DNA from: a virus
IMG/VR virus record: IMGVR_UViG_3300034152_001291
Coordinates: 60,704 to 124,703 of that record
DNA length: 64,000 nt
Direction: 5' to 3' (one strand)
Of this stretch, positions 17,544 through 24,930 are shown one piece after another. The translations under genes were made by a program, and so were the position numbers. A model generated the notes under the pieces. It saw only the letters and a program-made list of their open reading frames with translations, had not been told where the DNA came from and ran no database searches. Within the stretch, counting starts at the first letter, position 1, and every line of letters starts with the position of its first letter.

Positions 17544-17780
17544 CGACTTGGACCGGGATTCCGGGTCCAAAGATCAGAGGAACCTGAGGATGAACTTACC
17601 ATCAACCAAAAGCAGAGTTGGTCCATGAATAGTCACCTATTTCACCGACCTTTGAGGCCTGGGGGACTCTACGCTCCCCAGGGTCGCTAGTGTGCGAGCG
17701 AGGATGTTCTGCGCGCCGATCGTGTACCCACCCTTTAGCGCGACAAAACTCCAACGAGAGATCCTGGTTTACGGAACCTC
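17544..17780. other. Non-coding intergenic region with hairpins
   Basis: No credible gene. It contains the 7-bp inverted repeat at 17548-17570 and an 8-bp hairpin (CCTGGGG / CCCCAGG with one bulge) at 17658-17682, which may end the long - strand operon that stops at 17781. I looked for a tRNA and found no acceptor/T-loop pattern. A small RNA cannot be excluded. Confidence 0.4.
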
Positions 17781-18053
17781 CTACCCAAGATGACTCTTCT
17801 CGATCTCTTCCCATGTAGGGCCGTCCTCGTCCGGGACTTCCTCGACTTCAATTCTTCGAGGTTTTCGGGATCTCTTTTCCTGAGGCACGCCGTAGAAGGG
17901 ATGATTCATTCCCTTCTTGAAGGCTCGCGTTTTTTGACACTGAGGGCAGTCGACGTCGCAGAACCTCATGGTGGCCTCAGAGTCCTTCAGATTCTTGGCG
18001 CCGCACTCTCCGACGGCTTTCTTGTCCTCGTAGTCCCTGAGAAGGTGCATCAT
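17781..18053 (-). CDS. Hypothetical small Cys-containing protein
   Basis: 90 residues from the ATG at 18053, overlapping or abutting the resolvase stop. Contains GECGAK and CDVDCPQCQK, a likely metal site, then a basic stretch and an acidic end (VEEVPDEDGPTWEEIEK). It is the last gene of the long replication operon. Function unknown. Confidence 0.6.
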   Translation of the reverse strand: MMHLLRDYEDKKAVGECGAKNLKDSEATMRFCDVDCPQCQKTRAFKKGMNHPFYGVPQEKRSRKPRRIEVEEVPDEDGPTWEEIEKSHLG

Positions 18054-18054
18054 G

Positions 18055-18588
18055 TCAGGGCCCGGTCCTTTCCGTTTGAGCCTTTCTGAGACGTCCGGCA
18101 CCCACGATCGCCACCGCCACCGCATCTCCCTCGTCGTCGTTCTCCACCTCTACGCCGTAGTCGTCCCGCAAGATCCGCATGATCTCTTCCTTCGCTTCCT
18201 TCCTCGTCCTTGGGACGCACCCCAGGACGCTTCGGATGGTCTCCTGATTGATCTCGTCGACCTCGCGGCTGGTCGCCGCCGCGGCCTCCGTGATGGCTAC
18301 GCCGGCGAACTTGAAAAGAGTCTGGGCCGTCTTCACGAACCGGAGGTGGTGGCGCTCGATCGCGGCTGTGTCCGGCTTGTTCCTCTCGAGGATGCGCCGG
18401 ATCTCCTTTTGGAACCGGACGAGCCGCTCCCCGATTCCGCCCTTGCCGACCTGAAATGAGCCATGGTCGAGGAACTCGATCTTCTTTCGCTTCCTCAGAT
18501 CGATCTGGACCACGGCATACCCTGTTCTCACCGACGACGTGTCGAGACCCAGGATCTTCGGCCGGTCAATTTTCTTCTTCTTCGGCAT
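18055..18588 (-). CDS. RuvC-like Holliday junction resolvase
   Basis: 177 residues, close to RuvC length. RNase H-fold catalytic positions are visible: LGLDTSS near the N-terminus, AIERHH around residue 77, and a final acidic pair in DEGDAVAVAI. It should resolve branched DNA before packaging, with the PD-(D/E)XK nuclease at 22460 as a possible second activity. The start overlaps the upstream gene by 23 bases. Confidence 0.85.
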   Translation of the reverse strand: MPKKKKIDRPKILGLDTSSVRTGYAVVQIDLRKRKKIEFLDHGSFQVGKGGIGERLVRFQKEIRRILERNKPDTAAIERHHLRFVKTAQTLFKFAGVAITEAAAATSREVDEINQETIRSVLGCVPRTRKEAKEEIMRILRDDYGVEVENDDEGDAVAVAIVGAGRLRKAQTERTGP

Positions 18589-19003
18589 CGGGAGGCCTCT
18601 CGATCAAATCGGCGTTCTGCTGCTTGAGCAGCTTGCTGATGATCTCCTTCCGCTTGGAGGGAGGGAGTTTGTGCCAAGGCAGATCCAGCGGCCGCGGGGG
18701 GATGACCTCGACGGGGACCTTCATGAGACGGATGAACTGGTTCACCACGTCCCGCGCAGTGATCTTGTCGACCGTCTTGTCCTCGAAGAACCAGGAAGGG
18801 ACGTCGAACTCGAACGGACGGTCTCTCGGCGTCAGGTAGTGATAGTTGAGGGACCGGTTGTTTTTCCCCGCCCTCATGATGACGTAGATGAACCAGCCGA
18901 GAACCCGCGCTCGAATGCCCATCTGGGCAGTTGGGGAGATCTCGATTTTATTGATGATGATCGACCAGAACTTCTTCACCTTTGCCGGATTCGGCTGGTC
19001 CAT
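18566..19003 (-). CDS. Hypothetical protein
   Basis: 145 residues, start at ATG 19003 with GAGG upstream. Helical, with an aromatic-rich middle (GWFIYVIMRAG, LNYHYLTPRDRPFEF) and an acidic C-terminus (PPDAEEEEN). It lies between RNase H and the resolvase. Not recognised. Confidence 0.65.
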   Translation of the reverse strand: MDQPNPAKVKKFWSIIINKIEISPTAQMGIRARVLGWFIYVIMRAGKNNRSLNYHYLTPRDRPFEFDVPSWFFEDKTVDKITARDVVNQFIRLMKVPVEVIPPRPLDLPWHKLPPSKRKEIISKLLKQQNADLIERPPDAEEEEN

Positions 19004-19422
19004 GCGAACCTCGCTTCTACGGCTGGGTCGTGCGCCAGGTTCTCCCCGCTCTTCAAGGGCTCGATTCTCCAGCCGCTGAAGATTCCTTTCTCGACGGACT
19101 TGTTCAGTTCCTTGACAGCGGTCCGGATCACGGCCTCGGCCGTCCTGGGCCTCTTCTCAGAGTCGTACACTCCTTCGATCAGGGAGAGACAGTCCGTGTG
19201 GATTATAAGGGATTGGGTCTTTTTCGGGGGACGAATACGTGCCTCCGATATCGCGAGATCGAGGCCGAAGAGCACGGCGCAAGCCTCCGCTTCGATACTC
19301 GATCTCGAGAGGGAGGAGGGGACCGTGCCCTCCGCGCGCTGGTAGATCTTCTTGTTCTTCAGGATCACCACCCCAACCCCGGACCGGTGCTTGGTGAACG
19401 CTGCATCCACATGGATGATCAT
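18976..19422 (-). CDS. RNase H-like protein (1)
   Basis: 148 residues from the ATG at 19422 (ATGA overlap with the upstream gene). RNase HI-type acidic residues: IIHVDAAF, IEAEACAVLFGL, SLIIHTDCLS, and a C-terminal NLAHDP. It would remove RNA primers or RNA-DNA hybrids in phage replication. A second RNase H lies at 40195. The two are not close copies. Confidence 0.8.
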   Translation of the reverse strand: MIIHVDAAFTKHRSGVGVVILKNKKIYQRAEGTVPSSLSRSSIEAEACAVLFGLDLAISEARIRPPKKTQSLIIHTDCLSLIEGVYDSEKRPRTAEAVIRTAVKELNKSVEKGIFSGWRIEPLKSGENLAHDPAVEARFAWTSRIRQR

Positions 19423-20762
19423 CCGCGGCTCGCCTCCAACGTGTAGAGCCACGCGAGGATGGCGCGGTTGACGTGAAGTCCCTGGGGACGCTTGTTCTCG
19501 AGGATGCGCTTGTGCGTCTCGTAGACGTCCTGGGTCACGCCCATCTTCTTGACCATCTCGGCGATCTTCTTGTTGACGGCCGGGCTCGACTTGATCGCCT
19601 GGGCCTGCTGGATCGCCTTCTCGGAGAGGTCCACCTGGTCGGTGCGCAGCGGGACGTACTCGCCCATCTTGATGCCTTCCCCGACGATGATGGGGAACTC
19701 GCGGACGTGCTTCACGCCCATCGTCTTCTTGGCATGCGCGACCGAGTTGGCCAGGCACATGAGCGGCTCCTTCTCGCCGTCCTTGTAGCCCTGGTAGATG
19801 AGGGAGGTGGGGGCGACGCCGATGCGCTCGGCGGTGATCTCGTCGGAGAGGGGGATGAACACGCAGACGACGGGGGCGGCGCGCTCCGCCACCTCCTTGA
19901 GGACCGTGAGGCCGCGCGACTTCCAGTACAAGTGGTCCTTCCCCTCGAGGGTGTTGGCGTAGTTGGACGCGAACTCGGTCAGAGCCTGGAGATACCACTC
20001 CCCGCGGGCGTCCGACTCGAGGGCCTTGGAGGCGACGTCCTCGAAGGTGTGGATGAGGTGCATCTCGTTCCCGGGGATCTTGAAGCTCACGCTCTTGAGC
20101 TTGTCCGGCATCTCCTTGGCGTCCTTGCCCTCCTTGTCCCTGAGCTGGCGTTCGAGGCTCTCCAGGGTCGTGTACCCCCGCGCCTTGGGATCGGCGATGC
20201 ACTTCCCGAGCCACAGGTCGATGGTGGACGCGTTGATGAGGTCCTTGGCGATCCCGCGCTTCACGATCTTCAGCTTCTCCCACGAGAGGCCGATCAGGCG
20301 CTTCACGTTCTTCACGCCGACCAGGATCAGCATCTCCCAGGTCTTGATCATCTCGAAGGCGCGGGTGTGGCTGATCCCGATCTGCTCCCGGAAGTAGTCC
20401 TTGGGATCGAATCCGTGGGAGACCGGGATGTTCTTCTTCTCGATGGCGTAGAGGGTCGCCGCCAGCTCCGCGTCGTTCTGGGAGCGGTCTCGCACGAGCT
20501 TGATCGCCTTCTCCTCGAGGTCCATCGAGGACAGGGTCATGGGGTCCTTGAAGGCCTTGATGCCGACGTCGATGCCCAGCTCCGTGATCAGGGACTCGGA
20601 GTCGGACATGGGGGTGGTCTCGATTTCGACCTTCTCCGGTTTGGCCGGTTTCTTCGCCGGTTTCTTCGCCGGTTTCTTCGCCGGTTTCTTCGCTGCCTTT
20701 TTCGAGGCCTTCTTCTTTGACGTCTTCTTCGAGGGCTTCTTTGGCGTCTTCTTTCCCTTCAT
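19419..20762 (-). CDS. Protein with histone H1-like Lys/Pro/Ala N-tail
   Basis: 447 residues from the ATG at 20762 (overlapping the upstream TGA). The first 45 residues are KKTPKKPSKK and KKPA repeats, like histone H1 or AlgP tails, suggesting non-specific DNA binding. The rest is a folded region with a possible helix-turn-helix near FREQIGISHTRAFEMIKTW and a beta/alpha region (APVVCVFIPLSDE) later. It could be a DNA-organising or ParB-like factor, which would fit the PRTRC-like genes upstream, but there is no firm signature. Confidence 0.6.
   Translation of the reverse strand: MKGKKTPKKPSKKTSKKKASKKAAKKPAKKPAKKPAKKPAKPEKVEIETTPMSDSESLITELGIDVGIKAFKDPMTLSSMDLEEKAIKLVRDRSQNDAELAATLYAIEKKNIPVSHGFDPKDYFREQIGISHTRAFEMIKTWEMLILVGVKNVKRLIGLSWEKLKIVKRGIAKDLINASTIDLWLGKCIADPKARGYTTLESLERQLRDKEGKDAKEMPDKLKSVSFKIPGNEMHLIHTFEDVASKALESDARGEWYLQALTEFASNYANTLEGKDHLYWKSRGLTVLKEVAERAAPVVCVFIPLSDEITAERIGVAPTSLIYQGYKDGEKEPLMCLANSVAHAKKTMGVKHVREFPIIVGEGIKMGEYVPLRTDQVDLSEKAIQQAQAIKSSPAVNKKIAEMVKKMGVTQDVYETHKRILENKRPQGLHVNRAILAWLYTLEASRG
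20645..20692. repeat. Four 12-base tandem repeats
   Basis: Unit CCGGTTTCTTCG repeated four times with no change. On the - strand it encodes the KKPA repeats of the H1-like tail. It is coding low complexity, prone to copy-number change. Confidence 0.9.
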
Positions 20763-21652
20763 TTCTTCCTTCCTCCACGCTTCTTGGGGAAGCACAGATC
20801 CCGTCCGCCGCAGGTCGGTGCTTTCCCGCTGTTCCGTGACTTGCAGATCCCAGGCGCCAGCATGGGATTCCCGCCGGTCGCTTCCATGATCGAGGCCAGA
20901 ATGGCGGTGTTCTGGGTTACCAGGGTTATGCCCCCATCCGTTGCCTTCCGGATGAAGGGCTTGAAGTCCCACGACCCTCGGTCGATGTACCCCACCAGGA
21001 TTCTTTTGATGCCCCAGATCCAGGAGTAGATCTCAGCCTGATGAACATCTCTCGGGCGCGCTTTCTTGGTCTCTTCCCAGAGATTCGTCTTCATGGACTT
21101 CAGCTCGAGGAGAGTATCCTCGGAGAGTAGGAGCACGCCGTCGGAATATCCTACCAGGGGTATGCCGTTGATCTCCATCTCCAAGCGAACTTCCTTGAAC
21201 TTCCACTCGGCCTTGAGATCGTTGCAGGTCTTGACCTCTGGTTCCCAGGTTTTCAGACCCTCTTCGGGTACGAGAGAGTGCTCCGTCATGCAGGGTTCGG
21301 TCGGCATCGTCCCGCGGACGATCCTCTTGCAGCAGGAGCACTCCCAGTCTCCGTGGAGGATGCCCATGGGGCCGAAGTATCGGTTTTGCCACCATTCATG
21401 GCACGCCGTCCCCGCGTTGAACATCTTCTGGCTTTTGGGAGGGCCCATCGGATCGGTGAGACTGTCCTTGAGCTTGAACATCATCCTTCTGTAGCAGGGG
21501 TAGAGGAGGTCGCTGACCGAGACGCGCTTGCTCGATCTGCGGTTGGTTCTTCCCGAGAGGAAAGACGAGAGAAGCTTGGTGACTTCCTTGTCCGTCTCGT
21601 CGAACAGGATGCTTCGATTGAAGTTTCCCAGTAACTCTGCCAGAGCATTCAT
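20759..21652 (-). CDS. Cas4/RecB-like PD-(D/E)XK nuclease with Fe-S cysteines
   Basis: 297 residues. SVSDLLYPCYRRMMF near residue 50 matches the first Cys and motif of Cas4/AddB-type nucleases. GTACHEWW gives the His motif, VGYSDGVLLL and LLELKSMKT give the D...ExK catalytic set, and QAEIYSW follows as in RecB. Three C-terminal Cys (GICKSRN, PTCGGRDLC) complete a likely 4Fe-4S site. Expected activity is single-strand exonuclease in recombination or end processing. No CRISPR is near it, so an adaptation role is unlikely. Confidence 0.8.
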   Translation of the reverse strand: MNALAELLGNFNRSILFDETDKEVTKLLSSFLSGRTNRRSSKRVSVSDLLYPCYRRMMFKLKDSLTDPMGPPKSQKMFNAGTACHEWWQNRYFGPMGILHGDWECSCCKRIVRGTMPTEPCMTEHSLVPEEGLKTWEPEVKTCNDLKAEWKFKEVRLEMEINGIPLVGYSDGVLLLSEDTLLELKSMKTNLWEETKKARPRDVHQAEIYSWIWGIKRILVGYIDRGSWDFKPFIRKATDGGITLVTQNTAILASIMEATGGNPMLAPGICKSRNSGKAPTCGGRDLCFPKKRGGRKK

Positions 21653-21849
21653 GCAGGTTCCCCTTCCTTCAGGCGATCGCCCAGTTCGAGGAGGCTCATC
21701 CTGGGCAAGGCCTCCTTGGGAATTTCGGTGTCAGGCTTGCCGGGCCTTTTCACAGTCACTTTTTCTTCACCGATCGTGATCCTTCCGAGATCGGTATCGG
21801 CGAAGAAGGCGGCCAGCAGAAACATCTGATGGATCTCGGTGTCGCTCAT
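21649..21849 (-). CDS. Hypothetical small protein
   Basis: 66 residues from ATG 21849 (overlaps the glycosylase stop). MSDTEIHQMFLLAAFFADTD opens with a hydrophobic helix; a basic strand follows. Both ends overlap neighbours by four bases. Function unknown. Confidence 0.6.
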   Translation of the reverse strand: MSDTEIHQMFLLAAFFADTDLGRITIGEEKVTVKRPGKPDTEIPKEALPRMSLLELGDRLKEGEPA

Positions 21850-22463
21850 CCGGGCTGGCTCTCGGTCCATTCTCTTATCCTTCTGAACAAATCGACATAC
21901 TTGATTCGGAGGTCCCGGTCTCCTTGACGGTACCCGAGGTATTGGGGGTGGTAAGTGATGACGGAGGGGATGATTTCTCCGCTCAATGTGGTGTAGGGGA
22001 TCTGGCGCCCGAACCAGGGACTGAAGGGCCTGGCTTCGACGCCGAAGAGCCCGAAGAGCGGAACCCGCCCCAGGACAATGATGATTCTCGGCCTGATGAT
22101 GTCGATCTGCCTGTGCAGGAATGGAAGACAGTTCTGGATCTCGACCGGGTCGGGTGCCCTATTTCCCGACGGGGGCGTGAGTTCCTTCGGCGGGTGGCAT
22201 TTCACGCAGTTCGTTATGAAGATGGTCCGGCGATCGATCCCGGCTTCGGAGAGGCATGACGTCAGCGTGACGCCGGCGCGGCCAATGAAGGGGTGGCCGG
22301 AGGCGTCCTCGCCCTCTCCAGGAGCCTCTCCCACGGCCACGATCCGGGCTTTTGCGTTGCCGTCTCCGAATACCTTGTTCCTGGCGTACTGCGAGATGGC
22401 GCACGAGTTGCAAGCCACCACCTCGGGCCACATCGCCAGGAGTCGTTGTTTTTCTTCGCTCAT
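21846..22463 (-). CDS. Uracil-DNA glycosylase, family 4 (Fe-S)
   Basis: 205 residues. Motif 1 is GEAPGEGED with GHPFIGRAG, motif 2 is TYHPQYL. The Fe-S ligands fit C18, C21, C86 (or C89) and C112. It removes uracil from DNA. In a phage this protects the genome during replication, and the presence of the enzyme argues that this phage does not use uracil as its base. Overlaps neighbours by four bases at both ends. Confidence 0.92.
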   Translation of the reverse strand: MSEEKQRLLAMWPEVVACNSCAISQYARNKVFGDGNAKARIVAVGEAPGEGEDASGHPFIGRAGVTLTSCLSEAGIDRRTIFITNCVKCHPPKELTPPSGNRAPDPVEIQNCLPFLHRQIDIIRPRIIIVLGRVPLFGLFGVEARPFSPWFGRQIPYTTLSGEIIPSVITYHPQYLGYRQGDRDLRIKYVDLFRRIREWTESQPG

Positions 22464-22762
22464 CTCTCCTCGATCCAGTCCCCCAGAGGAACCGCCACGA
22501 AAACCCTCGAGGGCGTGAAGACCCCATTCTCCTCGAATCCGATGATGAAGAGCGGAGATCTTCCTGCCCTTTCGGCGTTCTGTACGAGCTTCTTCAGGGC
22601 GGACGACTTGACCTGCATGGATGCCTTGGAGGTGGCCTTCAGCTGGCAGAGAAAGTCGTCTCCGAGGATCAGGTCCTCCCTGTCGATCAGGCCTGACCCG
22701 GACCCCCTCTGAATCTCGGCGCCGAGGTAATTGGAGAGGAACCGCTCGAATGCGTTTCCCAT
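22460..22762 (-). CDS. PD-(D/E)XK nuclease, Holliday-resolvase-like
   Basis: 100 residues from ATG 22762 (MGNAFERFLSNYLG), 22 bases after the RecA stop. A longer frame to 22906 is an Arg-rich out-of-frame reading of the RecA tail, so I reject that start. GSGSGLIDREDLIL and CQLKATSK match the GSG...D...(E/Q)xK pattern of Hjc/VRR-type nucleases; the usual Glu of ExK is Gln here. It sits between RecA and uracil glycosylase, consistent with recombination or repair. Confidence 0.65.
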   Translation of the reverse strand: MGNAFERFLSNYLGAEIQRGSGSGLIDREDLILGDDFLCQLKATSKASMQVKSSALKKLVQNAERAGRSPLFIIGFEENGVFTPSRVFVAVPLGDWIEER

Positions 22763-22784
22763 CTCCCTGTTCTTCCTCGAGGTC

Positions 22785-24314
22785 TCACGACTCCTGTCCG
22801 ATGTTTCCCCAATCCGGGCCTTCTCCCTCGCCAGGATCTCCTCCTTCCGGTCCGCTCTCACTTTCGTCAACGGAAGTCGAATCCGCCTCTTCGATCTGTT
22901 CGACATAGGGATCGAGCCCCCAAGGTGAATAGTTGTAGTGTTCGAGCCTGAGATGATCTTTCGCGCTGGTCTGGAGCATCTCCCTGAAGATGAGGTACCT
23001 GGAGAGGTAGGCGATGTCGTCCCGCATGAGGAACTGCTTCATGTCCGAGACGCGGGAGAACTTCCGGCCCATGAGAACGTGGGATCCCTTCTCCTGCTTG
23101 TAGTGCCCGAGATCGTGGAGGTACGCGAACAGGCGGTCGTAGTCGTCGGTCTGCCCCGCGTGCATGAAGTCGTGCCGGGTCTTGGTGGTGTCCAGGTAGA
23201 GGCGGAACTGCCCTTCTCCGAGAGGAGGTCCTCCTCCCTTGGACTTTCTTCCTTGGAACGTGACGTCCACGTAGCGGGCTGATCTGTCGTGCCCCACCCG
23301 GCTCTTCCTGGCGTCCATGTCGTACCGGGCACTCGTGATTCTCATTTCGTAGTCGGCCGTGTACTTCGCCTTGAGCCCCGCCGAGAGCCTGTTGGGGTTC
23401 TGCCTCGGGTTCTTCGTCGGGCCCTGGTAGAACTGGTTTGTCCAGATCGTGGTGGCTCTCGCGTTGAAGGACTGGCGGGCGATGATCTGGGCATTCACGA
23501 TTCGGCGGAGCCCGTCGGAGGCAAGCCGCGCCAGGGGCGAGATCCGGCCCTCGCCCGTCCCTGTCTCGGTGGACTCCCTCGGCATCAGCATGGCCAGGGA
23601 GTCGAAGATCACCACGTCGACCGCGTTGCACTTGATGGCGTCAACGGCGAAATCGAACGCGAAGTTCCCGTCGCTCGGGAGGCAGACCCAGAAGGACTCG
23701 TCCTTGCTCTTCATGATCTCGAAGCCCTGCCTCTTGATCTTCTTGTCCTCCACGCGGACTCCCCATCTCCTGGCCCACGGAGGATCGAAGGAGTCCTCGA
23801 CATCCAGGTGCAGAACGACCATCGGCTGGCACTTTCCACACTTGCAGGCAGCCTTGATCTCCCCCGTTTCCTCGTTGGTCCAGTTGATGATGGGGAGGAA
23901 GCAGTGGCGGCAGGTTCTCTGCGCTGCGCCGGCGATGATGTGGCAGAGAACCGTCTTACCCACGGACTCATCGCCACTGATGCAGATCCTCTTTCCGAAG
24001 GCGAGCTTCATGACGAAGTCCACTTCGAAGATCGAGGTGTAGATCCTGTTCATCGAGAAGACGTCGAAATCTTCGGAGCCGACCAGGAAGTTGTCCCCGT
24101 ATGTTGCCTGGTACTTCTTGGCGAGTTCCGACATCTCCATCCGCACGACGGTCTTGGGAGCCTCCTTCTTTCCCTTGAACTTCGAACAGGTCTCGGCGTG
24201 GTCGTACGTCCGGCCGGTCTTTTCGCCGCCGCACTCCGGGCATACCTTCTTCTTCGCCTTCTTTTTCTTGGAGGTCTTTGCCGCGGCCTTCTTGAGGGTC
24301 TTCTTTTTTGCCAC
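22785..24314 (-). CDS. recA-like: RecA/UvsX-like recombinase with zinc insertions
   Basis: 509 residues, GTG start at 24314 with GGGAGAGAAG before it. Walker A GDESVGKT (114-121), Walker B DVVIFD (233-239). Residues 1-22 are Lys-rich, followed by a zinc finger (C25, C28, H39, C43). A second Cys cluster (C135, C138, C157, C159, C162) is inserted soon after Walker A, unusual for RecA. NQFYQGPTKNPRQNP lies in the L2 region. The acidic C-terminal tail is as in RecA. It should drive strand exchange and recombination-dependent replication. Confidence 0.85.
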   Translation of the reverse strand: MAKKKTLKKAAAKTSKKKKAKKKVCPECGGEKTGRTYDHAETCSKFKGKKEAPKTVVRMEMSELAKKYQATYGDNFLVGSEDFDVFSMNRIYTSIFEVDFVMKLAFGKRICISGDESVGKTVLCHIIAGAAQRTCRHCFLPIINWTNEETGEIKAACKCGKCQPMVVLHLDVEDSFDPPWARRWGVRVEDKKIKRQGFEIMKSKDESFWVCLPSDGNFAFDFAVDAIKCNAVDVVIFDSLAMLMPRESTETGTGEGRISPLARLASDGLRRIVNAQIIARQSFNARATTIWTNQFYQGPTKNPRQNPNRLSAGLKAKYTADYEMRITSARYDMDARKSRVGHDRSARYVDVTFQGRKSKGGGPPLGEGQFRLYLDTTKTRHDFMHAGQTDDYDRLFAYLHDLGHYKQEKGSHVLMGRKFSRVSDMKQFLMRDDIAYLSRYLIFREMLQTSAKDHLRLEHYNYSPWGLDPYVEQIEEADSTSVDESESGPEGGDPGEGEGPDWGNIGQES

Positions 24315-24380
24315 GTCTTCTCTCCCAGACCGGTTACGACGGGCCCAAGCAGGGCTTGGACCCGTCGCTCCGGACCAACG

Positions 24381-24878
24381 CTACGACTGGGTAAATCCCG
24401 GAGGGGTCGTCGGCGGGACCTGTCCCTGCTGTCCCTGCTGTCCCTGCTGTCCCTGCTGGGGCTGCCCCTGGCCGTACTGCTGCTGTCCGAACTGGGGGCG
24501 GCCTCCCTGGGGGCCAAACTGCGGGCCGCCCGCGGGGGTCGCCGGCGCGGGCCCGAAGTTCTGGCCCTGCGGCGGCTGGGGCTGCGTGGCCTGCTGCCCC
24601 CACGGGGCGGGCCAGCCGGATCCCTGGACGATCTGGTTCATGGTCGTCTGGATCTTCTGGACGATCCTGGGCATGAGGTCGTCGACCGCCTTCTCGAAGT
24701 CCTTTCCCGCGTAGATCGGGATGTCGAACCCGACTTCCAGACTCGAGTAGTCGCCGAACACGTTGGCGAGCTTCTCGTTGATCCGGAAGTACATGGGCAT
24801 CGCGAAGGGCGCCGACACCGGGGGAGCCTCCTGTTTCTTCTCCGTCGTTTTCTTCTTGCCTGCCGATTTCTTCGCCAT
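24381..24878 (-). CDS. Hypothetical protein with Gln/Gly/Pro-rich tail
   Basis: 165 residues from ATG 24878 (GGAGGAAGTG upstream). A Lys-rich start, one folded segment (PMYFRINEKLANVFGDYS, GFDIPIYAGKDFEKAVDDLM), then a long Gln/Gly/Pro tail. The tail composition resembles that of the SSB-like protein at 32507 and SSB linkers generally, so a single-strand DNA or recombination accessory role next to RecA is possible. Confidence 0.55.
   Translation of the reverse strand: MAKKSAGKKKTTEKKQEAPPVSAPFAMPMYFRINEKLANVFGDYSSLEVGFDIPIYAGKDFEKAVDDLMPRIVQKIQTTMNQIVQGSGWPAPWGQQATQPQPPQGQNFGPAPATPAGGPQFGPQGGRPQFGQQQYGQGQPQQGQQGQQGQQGQVPPTTPPGFTQS
24421..24456. repeat. Four 9-base tandem repeats
   Basis: Unit TGTCCCTGC repeated four times, encoding Gln-Gly-Gln repeats of the overlapping - strand gene. 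Coding low complexity. Confidence 0.85.
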
Positions 24879-24930
24879 CACTTCCTCCATGTCGATTTCC
24901 TGTTCGAAAAGGACGCGCTCCCGAATGACT

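Noticed and set aside
17544-17780. Possible tRNA or known riboswitch
   Set aside because: No acceptor stem, T-loop or D-loop pattern on either strand; only small hairpins.
17602-17814. 70-codon - strand frame in the intergenic region
   Set aside because: Overlaps the end of the upstream gene, lacks a ribosome site and reads as random (RAEHPRSHTSDPGERR). The DNA is better explained as non-coding with hairpins.
20645-20692. Short regular repeats that might suggest CRISPR
   Set aside because: Contiguous 12-base units without spacers that encode Lys-Pro-Ala repeats; the same reasoning applies to the repeats at 24421 and 49573.
20759-21652. Cas4-like gene as a sign of a CRISPR system
   Set aside because: No Cas1, Cas2 or repeat array in the window; the gene lies in a recombination cluster, where phage Cas4/RecB nucleases are common.
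22763-22906. Longer N-terminus for the PD-(D/E)XK nuclease
   Set aside because: The extra 48 codons are an Arg-rich out-of-frame reading of the RecA C-terminus; ATG 22762 follows the RecA stop with a GAGGAAG site.
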